Below, in pieces: positions 8,997-16,329 of a DNA stretch of 32,634 nucleotides (position 1 is the first letter of the stretch; each line of letters opens with the position of its first letter). Both the position numbers and the translations under genes were made by a program. Origin of the DNA: RGDT01 sp964630925 (lineage in GTDB: Bacteria > Planctomycetota > Planctomycetia > Gemmatales > Gemmataceae). The DNA lies in NCBI GenBank assembly GCA_964630925.1, contig CAZVZK010000109.1, positions 1 to 32,634 of the forward strand, read 5' to 3'. The notes under the pieces were generated by a model. It was given only the letters and a program-made list of their open reading frames with translations, was not told the origin of the DNA and searched no databases.

Positions 8997-10562
8997 TCAC
9001 TTGGACTCTTCACCCTTGATCGGGAAGCCGCGCCCCAGCTCCGACAGGTCGCGCCAGTACAGGACGCGCGGGCGGCCCTGGTTGCCGTCCACCACCGCCT
9101 CCACACGCGCCGGCGGCCCCGGCGTGTTGAACGTCCCCAGCACCTGGAAGCGGTACACCTGCGACCGCGAGGTGATGTACTTCTCGATCTTCTTCAGCAC
9201 GTCCACCGTCAGATTGGCATCGGTCAACAGCCACGTCGGCGTCTTGAACAGCGGCTCCGACGCCGCCGCGTCCGTCAGCGCCGGACGCTTGTCCGTGATG
9301 GCCGAGAGCGCCCCCTCCTCGAGGCCGGCGGCCACGGTGAGGGCGTCGATCACCTTCGACGGCGCCGTCATCACGTTGATGCGTGCCGTCATCTCCTTCT
9401 TCTCGTTGGTGGAGAAGTTGTCGAACAGGGCCGGCAGCAGGGCCCGCTGCTTGTCGGCGGCGTTGAGCATCGGGCTGGGGAAGGTGACCGACTTCGCCTC
9501 CTTGCCGGAGCCGACCGACACCGTCACCGCCGTGTTCGTCAGGTCCCAGATGGAGCGGATCTTGCCCTTGCCCTTCGCGCCCGGCTTGGAGAGGTCGGCC
9601 TGGACCTTCTCCGCGACGGCGGACATGTCGGCATCCGTGGACACCTTGTCGCCCTCGTTGACCACCTTCCCGCCGTAGAGGCGGTACGCCATGATGTAGG
9701 TGGCCATCTCGGGGGCGTAGGAGCCGAGCTGCTCGTTGAGTTTGGCGAGGTCCGTGTTGTTGATGTTGGCGCGCTGCTCGGGGGGGATGGCCGAGTTGAC
9801 GTTCACCTCGCGTGAGTAGACGGTGAGGTAGGCGGCGAGGCCCTGCGGGGCCATCTCGCCGTTGCCGCCCTCGTCGGGCTCCAGCGTCCCGTTGCGGTTG
9901 CGGTCGCCGCCGAACAGCAGATCGGCGGTGACGCCGCGGACGAGGAGCAGCTCCTCGATGCTGTCGAGGGGGCCGTTCTTCGCCTTGTAGGGCACCGGCA
10001 TGGTGGAGTAGGTCTCGTCCTCGGCGCCGCCGGGGCGTGGGGTGCCGTCGGGGTCGAGCCAGTCCATGATGGCGGCGGCGACCTCGTCGGAGCAGCCGAG
10101 CGCCTTGAGCATGGCGATGCCCTTGTCGCCCGCACCCTTGTCCAGGGCGAGCAGGCCGTTGACGTTGATCTTGCCGCACTCGTCGGTGATGCCGAAGCGC
10201 CACGGCCTACCGCTGTTGGACGCGAGGTCATCCGGCGAGGCCATGCTGATGATGTGGAACCTCCCGGCGAAGCGGGCGTCGGCGTTGGGCACCTCGACGT
10301 TGGCGAACGCCTCGGGGTTGTCCCACAGGTTGCCGCCCACGCTCTGCTCGATGTTGCCGGCCAGGAGGGCCGAGGCGTAGGCGACGCCGGAGTCGGCGAT
10401 GACGCGGGCCTGGATGGCGCGTCCCGAGGCGTGGGCCGCCCGGTACTCGCCCTGCATCAGGTCGGCGTAGCGGTACGCCGCCAGCGACAGCAGGACGATC
10501 ACGACCAGGACGGCCAGGAGGACGACGGCCTTGCGCCGTGCGTGCGGCGGGTGCTTGGTCAC
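8997..10562 (-). CDS. gspK: GspK-like minor pseudopilin (T2SS tip protein)
   Basis: 521 residues from GTG 10562, which overlaps the gspJ stop by four bases (GTGA). A positively charged N-terminus precedes a hydrophobic helix (about 12-31) without the usual Glu at +5, as is normal for GspK. The globular part has the family blocks 'DECGKINVNGLL', 'AIMDWLDPDGTPRPGGAED' and 'NGPLDSIEELLLVRGV' of the T2SS-K SAM-like domain. It caps the pseudopilus together with GspI and GspJ. At residues 220-231 a DxNxNG...E loop matches a full EF-hand calcium loop (D1, N3, N5, G6, L8, E12). It is longer than a typical GspK (about 320), the extra being C-terminal. An upstream extension of the frame to 10826 is overlap with gspJ and is not used. 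Confidence 0.9.
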   Translation of the reverse strand: MTKHPPHARRKAVVLLAVLVVIVLLSLAAYRYADLMQGEYRAAHASGRAIQARVIADSGVAYASALLAGNIEQSVGGNLWDNPEAFANVEVPNADARFAGRFHIISMASPDDLASNSGRPWRFGITDECGKINVNGLLALDKGAGDKGIAMLKALGCSDEVAAAIMDWLDPDGTPRPGGAEDETYSTMPVPYKAKNGPLDSIEELLLVRGVTADLLFGGDRNRNGTLEPDEGGNGEMAPQGLAAYLTVYSREVNVNSAIPPEQRANINNTDLAKLNEQLGSYAPEMATYIMAYRLYGGKVVNEGDKVSTDADMSAVAEKVQADLSKPGAKGKGKIRSIWDLTNTAVTVSVGSGKEAKSVTFPSPMLNAADKQRALLPALFDNFSTNEKKEMTARINVMTAPSKVIDALTVAAGLEEGALSAITDKRPALTDAAASEPLFKTPTWLLTDANLTVDVLKKIEKYITSRSQVYRFQVLGTFNTPGPPARVEAVVDGNQGRPRVLYWRDLSELGRGFPIKGEESK

Positions 10563-11542
10563 GGGAAGGCCCCCTGGTCGTTCTCCTGCTTGCCGTTGGC
10601 CGCCGGGATGGCGACGACGTGGCGCTGGTACTTGATCTGGTCGGGCTTGGCCCCCGGCGGGACGTAGCCGATCTTGATGGCGACGGCGCGCGGCGGGCCG
10701 ACGGGGATGAAGTTCTCGCCGTCCTCGTCGGCGTTGGCGGTCGAGTCCCAGGTGTCGGTCCACTGGCCGCTGGTGCCGTCGAAGTAGGAGAACTCGATGC
10801 TCACCACCTCGGGCGCCAGCAAGCAATTGTCCTCGTCGTTGGTCGGGATGGAGGGCGTGCAGGCGTTATCCGAGGTGATGATCTTGATCTCCACCCGGCA
10901 CAACCCGCCCTTCTGGCCGATCCAGTACGAGATGCGTCTCAGGTCGCTGGTCAGCTCGGCCGGCCGGTCCTTACGCTCGTACACCTCCAGGGGCACCTTG
11001 CTGACGAACAGGTGCAGGGTGTTGGCGTCGCCGATCAGCCCGAGCGGGAACTTGGCGAGGCCCACCGCCGCCGTGTCGGCGGCGCCGGTCATCGGGGTGG
11101 TGGTGCCGGTCATGGTCCCGGAGGTCATGCCGGTCATCGTTCCGGACATCCCGGTCATCGTTCCGGACATCCCGGTCATCGTTCCGGACATCCCGGTCAT
11201 GGTGCCCGTCATCGTCCCCGTCATCCCGCCGGTCATGGCCCCGGTCATCGTGCCGGTCATGCTCCCGGTCATCGTGCCGGAGGCCGCGGCATCGGCCGCG
11301 GCGGCGAGGTCCTTGTAGCGGTTGGGGTCAACGAGGGTCAGGCAGGCGGAGACGTCGTTGCCGATGCGGAGGAAGAGGTGACGCGTGAGCGTGGAGTTGG
11401 AGACGGCGGTGCGCCCGGCGTCGGCGAGGCCCATGTGGGCCTTGATGGCGTAGTAGAGGGCGGCCAGCAGCAGCGTGGACATCGCCACCGCGAGCAAGAC
11501 CTCGAGCAGGGTGTAACCTGGCCTCCCGATGCGCCGCTTCAT
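10559..11542 (-). CDS. gspJ: GspJ-like minor pseudopilin with a large MTG-repeat insertion
   Basis: 327 residues from ATG 11542, which overlaps the gspI stop (ATGA). It has a type III prepilin signal 'RPGYTLLEVLLAV': Gly at -1, Tyr at +1, Glu at +5, followed by a hydrophobic helix. The pseudopilin body resumes after about residue 155 ('LHLFVSKVPLEVYE', 'LRRISYWIG', 'VVSIEFSYFDG'), as in GspJ. Between them, residues about 88-153 are almost wholly Met-Thr-Gly units, making the protein over 100 residues longer than usual GspJ (about 200). In the complex GspJ joins GspI and GspK at the tip of the pseudopilus. The next gene (gspK) starts inside its stop codon. Confidence 0.88.
   Translation of the reverse strand: MKRRIGRPGYTLLEVLLAVAMSTLLLAALYYAIKAHMGLADAGRTAVSNSTLTRHLFLRIGNDVSACLTLVDPNRYKDLAAAADAAASGTMTGSMTGTMTGAMTGGMTGTMTGTMTGMSGTMTGMSGTMTGMSGTMTGMTSGTMTGTTTPMTGAADTAAVGLAKFPLGLIGDANTLHLFVSKVPLEVYERKDRPAELTSDLRRISYWIGQKGGLCRVEIKIITSDNACTPSIPTNDEDNCLLAPEVVSIEFSYFDGTSGQWTDTWDSTANADEDGENFIPVGPPRAVAIKIGYVPPGAKPDQIKYQRHVVAIPAANGKQENDQGAFP
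11085..11283 (-). repeat. In-frame MTG tandem repeats in gspJ
   Basis: Twelve Met-Thr-Gly triplets occur within about 66 codons. Most are 9-12-bp units, and a 21-bp unit coding MTGMSGT is repeated three times exactly near 11138-11200. The frame is kept. It lies between the N-terminal helix and the globular domain of GspJ. Confidence 0.9.
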
Positions 11543-12150
11543 GGCTTGCCCCCCATCGATCCGCCGCCGATCCGTCCGGCGCCTGTGCCGCCCGAACCGC
11601 CACTCATCACGCCGCCGGTGCCGCCCGTGCCGCCCGACTTGCTGCCGGAGGCGGCGCCCCCGGTCCCGCCCGCCGGCGTGGTGGACGGCGTGGTGGAGGA
11701 GGAGCTGCCGCTCGACTCGGCCTCGGTCATGCTGTTGGTGCCGGAGCCGTCGAGCGAGCTGCCCTGGAACTGGGGGTCGAGGATGATCTGGGTGAGGGAG
11801 ACCTTGATGTCGTTGCCCGTGGGCGCCTTGCGGCTGACAGAGACGGTGACGTTGTGCAGGCCCTCGTAGGCGCCCTGGGCGACCTCCATCGACCAGTTGT
11901 AATCCTCGTCGTCCTCGAGCTGGGTCTCCTGCTGGGCGGAGAGGCCGATGGCGCCGATGCGAACCTCGTTGAGCTTGGAGTGGGCGTACAGGGCCGCCTG
12001 GGTGCGTGTGCGCGACTCGACGGCCAGGTGGCTGGCCGACGTGAGGAGGTGCGTCAGCGCGCCGATGGACATCAGGAAGATGAGGAGCGAGACGATCACC
12101 TCGAGGAGGGAGAGCCCGCGCCGCCTGTCCTTGCATGGTGTCAATCGCAT
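11539..12150 (-). CDS. gspI: GspI-like minor pseudopilin
   Basis: 203 residues. Prepilin signal 'RRRGLSLLEVIVSLLIF': Gly at -1, Leu +1, Glu +5, and a hydrophobic helix to about residue 33. The following part, 'AALYAHSKLNEVR', 'NWSMEVAQ' and 'VTVSVSRK', fits GspI (helix, then strand with Trp). The last 70 or so residues are Gly/Ser/Thr-rich with no pseudopilin features; usual GspI is about 120-130 residues, so the tail is an addition. ATG 12150 follows AGGAAAGGG. It is 13 bp from gspH and overlaps gspJ by four bases. Confidence 0.88.
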   Translation of the reverse strand: MRLTPCKDRRRGLSLLEVIVSLLIFLMSIGALTHLLTSASHLAVESRTRTQAALYAHSKLNEVRIGAIGLSAQQETQLEDDEDYNWSMEVAQGAYEGLHNVTVSVSRKAPTGNDIKVSLTQIILDPQFQGSSLDGSGTNSMTEAESSGSSSSTTPSTTPAGGTGGAASGSKSGGTGGTGGVMSGGSGGTGAGRIGGGSMGGKP

Positions 12151-12163
12151 GGGGGCCCTTTCC

Positions 12164-12733
12164 TCAAGGCGTGGGGAGCGTGGTGGCGGACGAGGCGCCG
12201 GTCAGGCCGCGGAGCTGGAGGAGCATGGGCCGCGCCCCGCGGACCTGGAAGACGATGCGCACGTCCTCGCGGGCGGTGCCGTCGCAGTTGAAGACGCAGG
12301 TGGTGGACCACTGGCCGCTCGGCTTGCGGTCCTCCTCCTTGATCGTGGGCGGGGCGGGCGGGTTGGCGACGGGGTCGCCGTTGACGATGAAGCGCACGCC
12401 GCCGGGGAGCTTGTCTTCGAAGATGTACGGCTTGCCCTCGAAGTCGTCGGCGGGGGCGCCCCCGTTGCCCCAGTACGCCTCCTCGTCAGGCGCGACGCGG
12501 AAGAAGCCGCCGTCGGGCTCGACGCTGAAGCGGTAGGGCCGGCCCTGCTCGATGGCCCGCGCCCGCGCCTGCGCCCACGCCCCGCGCACCATGTCCATCC
12601 CCGCGTTCACCTTGTAGTAGCCGTACATGGTGTTGAGCGACGGGTACGCGATGGCCGACGCCAGGACGATGATCGCCATGACGACGATGATCTCGAGGAG
12701 CGTGTAAGCGGGGCGGGTGCGGCGGCGTGTCAT
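12164..12733 (-). CDS. gspH: GspH-like minor pseudopilin
   Basis: 189 residues from ATG 12733, chosen because GAGG lies eight bases upstream and the prepilin leader is then short; the frame is open to 12787 but that would overlap gspG. Leader 'RTRPAYTLLEIIVVMAII' has Ala rather than Gly at -1, with Glu at +5. The body 'AGMDMVRGAWAQARARAIEQGRPYRFSVEPDG' is the classic GspH/FimT helix-strand pattern. GspH joins the shaft of the pseudopilus to the GspI-J-K tip. It lies 19 bp after gspG. Confidence 0.9.
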   Translation of the reverse strand: MTRRRTRPAYTLLEIIVVMAIIVLASAIAYPSLNTMYGYYKVNAGMDMVRGAWAQARARAIEQGRPYRFSVEPDGGFFRVAPDEEAYWGNGGAPADDFEGKPYIFEDKLPGGVRFIVNGDPVANPPAPPTIKEEDRKPSGQWSTTCVFNCDGTAREDVRIVFQVRGARPMLLQLRGLTGASSATTLPTP

Positions 12734-12752
12734 GGCGGGCCCTCGTGGAGCG

Positions 12753-13172
12753 TCACTGGCCGGCGAGGTTGGAGATGCGCTGGCCACGCGGGCTGACGGT
12801 GAACACGATGACGCGGTCCGTGCCCTGTGCGTCCTGTTCCAGGGTGACCTGGAACGGCTTGCCCCACGGATCCAGGACGGCCTCCTGCGGCAGCAACGGC
12901 TGCATGCCGTTGGGCTGGGTGACCACGAGGTCCTGGATGCCGTTCTGGGGGTAGACGCCGTTGTTAACGTAGTAGGTGCCGATCTTGGCCTCGATGTCGC
13001 GTGCGCGGGTCTTGGCGAAGCTGATCTTGGCGTCCTCGTAGCGCTGGATGATGAAGTAGCCGCCGATGCCCGCCAGCATCACGATGATGGCGACGACGAC
13101 GAGCACCTCGAGCAACGTGAAGGCACGGCGGGTGGCCCTGGCGGCCTGGATCGGCGTGGTGCGGAGGATCAT
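12753..13172 (-). CDS. gspG: GspG major pseudopilin
   Basis: 139 residues, the usual GspG length. Leader 'ATRRAFTLLEVLVVVAIIVMLAG' has Ala at -1 and Glu at +5; the mature protein has the long hydrophobic helix, then 'RARDIEAKIGTYYVNNGVYPQ' and 'LDPWGKPFQV', hallmark GspG blocks (the DPWGxP region precedes the calcium-binding loop). It forms the shaft of the pseudopilus. It is the first gene of the T2SS operon, with AGAGG upstream of ATG 13172 and a candidate promoter about 60-85 bp further up. Confidence 0.95.
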   Translation of the reverse strand: MILRTTPIQAARATRRAFTLLEVLVVVAIIVMLAGIGGYFIIQRYEDAKISFAKTRARDIEAKIGTYYVNNGVYPQNGIQDLVVTQPNGMQPLLPQEAVLDPWGKPFQVTLEQDAQGTDRVIVFTVSPRGQRISNLAGQ

Positions 13173-13211
13173 GGCTTGTTACCTCTGTGCGGGGGTGGTC
13201 CCCTGTCCCTA

Positions 13212-13226
13212 ACAGCGTACCGCTGT
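13212..13226. promoter_or_regulatory. Inverted repeat at the predicted gspG transcription start
   Basis: ACAGCG and CGCTGT arms of six bases with a 3-base centre. It lies just downstream of the candidate -10 box, where a repressor would block initiation. The short arms could also arise by chance. Confidence 0.3.
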
Positions 13227-13230
13227 GACG

Positions 13231-13259
13231 ATTAAACGCTCGTGAGGGAAATCTGAAAA
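13231..13259 (-). promoter_or_regulatory. gspG: Candidate promoter of the T2SS operon
   Basis: On the minus strand, TTTTCA (13259-13254) and TTTAAT (13236-13231) stand 17 bp apart, 4/6 and 5/6 matches to the sigma-70 consensus, in a locally AT-rich patch about 60 bp upstream of the gspG start. This is from matching by eye only. Confidence 0.4.
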
Positions 13260-13433
13260 GATCCCGATGGGCGGCGTGGAGGCGCCCGGCGCTTGCGGGA
13301 CGCACCATTACGCGATTGTAGCAGTTCTGGCGGATGGATCAACGGATCGGCCCCGATCGCGGGCCTTGCGGGGGGCCGGGGGGGGGCGTATCCTGACGGG
13401 GGGACCAGGGGCAACCACATCCGGGGCCACGCC

Positions 13434-13796
13434 ATGATCGAACCGGCCACGCCACACCTCTTCGAGTGGGAGGACGCCGGCGGGGTCGCCGTCATCCGCT
13501 TCAAGACGGCGCTCCTGCGCGATGACCGCCTCATCCGCCACCTCTTCGACCAGATCGACCAGCTCGCCGAGGCCGGACGCACCAGGGTGGTGATGAACTT
13601 CACCGGCCTGGAGGGGTTCGCCAGCTACGCCATCGGCAAACTGATCTCGCTGAACGCGAAACTCTCGGCGCAGGGCGGCAGGCTCGTGCTGTGCTGCTTG
13701 ACGCCCATCGTGGACGAGATCATCGACATCATGTCGCTCAGGAAGAAGTTCACCATCAAGGCGACCGAGCAGCAGGCGCTGGAGTCGTTCGCCTGA
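13434..13796 (+). CDS. STAS-domain protein, anti-sigma factor antagonist-like
   Basis: 120 residues from ATG 13434. The whole length is one STAS domain: 'GGVAVIRFKTALLRDDRLIRHLFDQI' (strand, helix), 'RVVMNFTGLEGFASYAIGKLISLNAKL' (the core strand with the phospho-loop region) and 'GGRLVLCCLTPIVDEIIDIMSL'. Such proteins bind anti-sigma kinases or serve as scaffolds, and are switched by phosphorylation of a Ser/Thr before the second helix; here Ser and Tyr stand in that loop. The frame is open upstream to 13293, but that stretch has no domain content. It is divergent from the T2SS operon and convergent with the LRR gene. No partner kinase or phosphatase lies beside it. Confidence 0.8.
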   Translation: MIEPATPHLFEWEDAGGVAVIRFKTALLRDDRLIRHLFDQIDQLAEAGRTRVVMNFTGLEGFASYAIGKLISLNAKLSAQGGRLVLCCLTPIVDEIIDIMSLRKKFTIKATEQQALESFA

Positions 13797-13840
13797 CGCC
13801 CCCAATCCCCTGATCGTACCCCGAGGGCGCGGCGGACACG

Positions 13841-15664
13841 TCAACGCTCAACGAGCGCCAGCGGCAGGGCCTTGCGCAGCGCCTCGGCACCGGACGCCGT
13901 GTCGGTGGTGCTGCTGAGCTTCAACGACCGCAGCCGGGGATGCCCGGTGAACGCCGTCACGCCGACGCTTGTCACGCGCGTGTCGCGCAGGTCGATCACC
14001 CGCAGCCCCTTCATCGCGCCCGCCTCCTTCGCCCCGTCGTCCGTCACCGTGGAGAATGCCAGGTGAAGCTCGCGCAGCCCGGCGAGGGCCGACAGGCCCG
14101 TCAGGCGCTCCACCTTGCCCCAGCGTAGCGACAGCGACTCCAGCCCCTTGAGGCCGGCCAGCCCGCCGAGGCCGGCGTCCGTCACCTCGGTGCCGCCGAT
14201 GTCGAGGTCACGCAGCGACGCGAGGCCCGCCAGCCCCTTCGTGTCGGTGATGCGGGCGTGCGTCAGGCTCAGGGTGTGGAGCGACTTCAGGCCGACGAGC
14301 GCCCGCAGCCCGCCGTCGGTGACGGCGGAATGGGTCATGTGCAGCACGCGGAGATTGCCCTGTCCCGCGAGCGCCTTCAGCCCCTCGTCGGTGACGCCGG
14401 CGTAACTCAGATTGACCTCCTCCAGCCCCGGCATCGCCGCGAGCAACTTCACCCCCGCCGTGGTGATGCGGCCACGCGAGCTGTAGAGGTCGAGGGAGCG
14501 CAGGCCCTTGATGGCCGTGAGCGTCTTGATGCCGTTATCCGTGACGGTGGCGAAGCGCAGGCCGATCCCGCGCAGAGCCGGCAGGGCGGCAGGGCCGGCC
14601 AGCCCCGCGTCCCCGGCCGGGGTGTAGTTCAGATCGACCTCCGTGAGTGAGCGCAGGGCCGCCAGCTCCCTCGCCCCGGCATCGGAGAACTTCGTGTCGG
14701 GCAGGGCGAGGCGCTCCAGCGACTTGCACGCGGCCAACGCCTTGACCCCGACGCCGAGGACGGGCACCTTCGCCAGTGACAGCCGACGCAGGGACGTGAG
14801 GGCGGAGAGCGGCTCCCACGCCTCATCGGTCAGCGCCGCCTCGTAGACGGACAGCTCCTCCAACGCCTTCAGGCCCGAGAGGGAGGCGAGGCGGGCGTCG
14901 GTGAGGCCGGCCCGCCAGAGCGTGAGTGACCTCAGCGCCTTGAGTCGGCCGAGGTCTTTGAAGCCGGCGTCCTCCAGTTGGCAGCCGTCGAGCGTCAGCG
15001 AGCGGAGGGACTTCATCCCGCCGAGCCCGCGGAGGGTCAGGGGGCGTTCGTTGCGCACGAGGAGGGTGTGCAACCCGTCCAGCCCGTTAAGCGGTGTGAG
15101 GGTCGTCACCCCCGACGCCTCCAGCCGCAGCTCGCCGAGCGACGTGAGGCCCGAGATGGCCCCGAGGGTGTCATCCGTCAAGTCGGCCCAGACGGCGAGC
15201 GAGCGCAGCGACCTGAGGGCGGCAAGGGACTTGATGCCGGCGGCGCCGATGCGCGTCTGATCGAGGTCGAGGTGCCACAGGCCGGTCAGCGCGGCGAGGC
15301 GGGGGATGGTGTCCGGGGGGATGTGGGCGGAGTACAGGATCAGGCCGCGTAGCGACTTGAAGCGGCCGAGGGCGGCGAGGCCGGCGCGGCCGGCATCGGA
15401 GTGTGACAGGTCGATGGCGAAGGGTACACCGGGGTCGGGCAGCCGGGGGATGGCGGAGGCGTCCCAGCGTCCGGGGCGGAAGGCGGGCATCTCGCCGGCC
15501 GTGGCGCCCTCGCGGAACTCCAGGCGTGCCGGCCCGGTGCGGACGACCCATCCGGAGACGGCCCCGGCCTTCTCCCAGGCGACGCGCACATCCGCCGGGA
15601 CTGGCCGCTCCATCGGCAGTGGGGCGAATAGGGAGGCGAGGACGAGGAGGCAGGGGTGGGTCAT
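13841..15664 (-). CDS. Exported leucine-rich-repeat protein
   Basis: 607 residues from ATG 15664, which overlaps the stop of the preceding gene (ATGA). The frame is open 35 codons further up, but the signal peptide (about 1-20, 'PCLLVLASLFAPL') begins at this Met. From about residue 85 to the end there are some 20 LRRs of about 24 residues with the pattern 'LxxLxLxxxxVTDxGLxxLAGLxxL', the ribonuclease-inhibitor/GALA-like type common in planctomycetes. There is no enzyme domain. LRRs usually bind proteins; the partner is unknown. The overlap with the ATPase-TOPRIM pair suggests co-translation, but the export signal argues against a direct role with cytoplasmic partners. Confidence 0.85.
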   Translation of the reverse strand: MTHPCLLVLASLFAPLPMERPVPADVRVAWEKAGAVSGWVVRTGPARLEFREGATAGEMPAFRPGRWDASAIPRLPDPGVPFAIDLSHSDAGRAGLAALGRFKSLRGLILYSAHIPPDTIPRLAALTGLWHLDLDQTRIGAAGIKSLAALRSLRSLAVWADLTDDTLGAISGLTSLGELRLEASGVTTLTPLNGLDGLHTLLVRNERPLTLRGLGGMKSLRSLTLDGCQLEDAGFKDLGRLKALRSLTLWRAGLTDARLASLSGLKALEELSVYEAALTDEAWEPLSALTSLRRLSLAKVPVLGVGVKALAACKSLERLALPDTKFSDAGARELAALRSLTEVDLNYTPAGDAGLAGPAALPALRGIGLRFATVTDNGIKTLTAIKGLRSLDLYSSRGRITTAGVKLLAAMPGLEEVNLSYAGVTDEGLKALAGQGNLRVLHMTHSAVTDGGLRALVGLKSLHTLSLTHARITDTKGLAGLASLRDLDIGGTEVTDAGLGGLAGLKGLESLSLRWGKVERLTGLSALAGLRELHLAFSTVTDDGAKEAGAMKGLRVIDLRDTRVTSVGVTAFTGHPRLRSLKLSSTTDTASGAEALRKALPLALVER

Positions 15665-16329
15665 GGGTGGTCCTCGGCGGGATCGGCTGGGGCGGTGGCT
15701 GGCGGTGCGGGGATAAGCGTCCTCAGGTCGCGGCACAACTTGGCGAACGACGGGCAATTCGCGTGGCACTCCGAGAGGTCCATCGCACGGACGAATTCCA
15801 CAGCATCAACCGTCTTCTTGTACTTCCGAGCGCGATCCACGCTGCGGAGCTGGGTCTCCAGCCAGTGGGCGCCGTTCCTTTCCTCGAATCTGTCTCGCGA
15901 CGGCAGCGGTGCGGGCAGCCCGTTGACGCCACCAAGGGTGGATGCACCGCCGACGATCCAGTTCTCGAACGCCCGCTTGGCGAGGACACACGAGACGGCG
16001 GCCTCCCCGATCACCCCAATCGCCCCTGCCCGTAGCCGTGCCGCGACCTCGGCAGGGCAATCGGATTCTGCATCGAGGAGAAGGAGGAGAATCCCTCTGT
16101 TGGCTGGGTCACGGCGAAGCCACCGGGCCAGGGTCTGGTAGGCGTCAGCCACCTTGCGGGCGAATTCCTCGTGACCGGGCTTGAGGAAGGCGTCTCGTTT
16201 GCACTGGACGGGGGTGAGGACCTGGAGCCGGTCCGGGGAAGCAAGGAGCCGCCACACCCCGTGCAGCAAGGGAGGGAGGCACATGACCTCCGTCTCCCCC
16301 TCGACGACCGAGGCGACACAGGCGGTCAT
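15661..16329 (-). CDS. DUF4276-family TOPRIM-like protein, partner of the adjacent ATPase
   Basis: 222 residues. The N-terminus 'ASVVEGETEVMCLP' (Glu10) matches the first TOPRIM motif, and 'GILLLLLDAESDCP' (Asp86, Glu88, Asp90) sits where the DxD metal-binding motif falls. 'CVLAKRAFENWIVGG' is a DUF4276-like block. TOPRIM folds in OLD-type systems cut nucleic acid using metal bound by these acids. The gene starts inside the stop of the upstream ATPase gene (ATGA, 16326-16329), so the two are almost surely made together. DUF4276 proteins are commonly found beside AAA_21 ATPases. Nuclease activity is inferred, not shown; D-x-E-x-D rather than D-x-D is a variation worth noting. Confidence 0.75.
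   Translation of the reverse strand: MTACVASVVEGETEVMCLPPLLHGVWRLLASPDRLQVLTPVQCKRDAFLKPGHEEFARKVADAYQTLARWLRRDPANRGILLLLLDAESDCPAEVAARLRAGAIGVIGEAAVSCVLAKRAFENWIVGGASTLGGVNGLPAPLPSRDRFEERNGAHWLETQLRSVDRARKYKKTVDAVEFVRAMDLSECHANCPSFAKLCRDLRTLIPAPPATAPADPAEDHP

Noticed and set aside
4840..9678. Long plus-strand frames opposite gspM1, gspM2, gspL and gspK
   Set aside because: They are antisense to genes with clear T2SS features and membrane helices; their translations are low complexity and the duplicated part simply mirrors the gspM repeat.
11085..11283. CRISPR-like regularly spaced repeats
   Set aside because: Units are contiguous, short and in frame with GspJ; there are no unique spacers and no cas genes.
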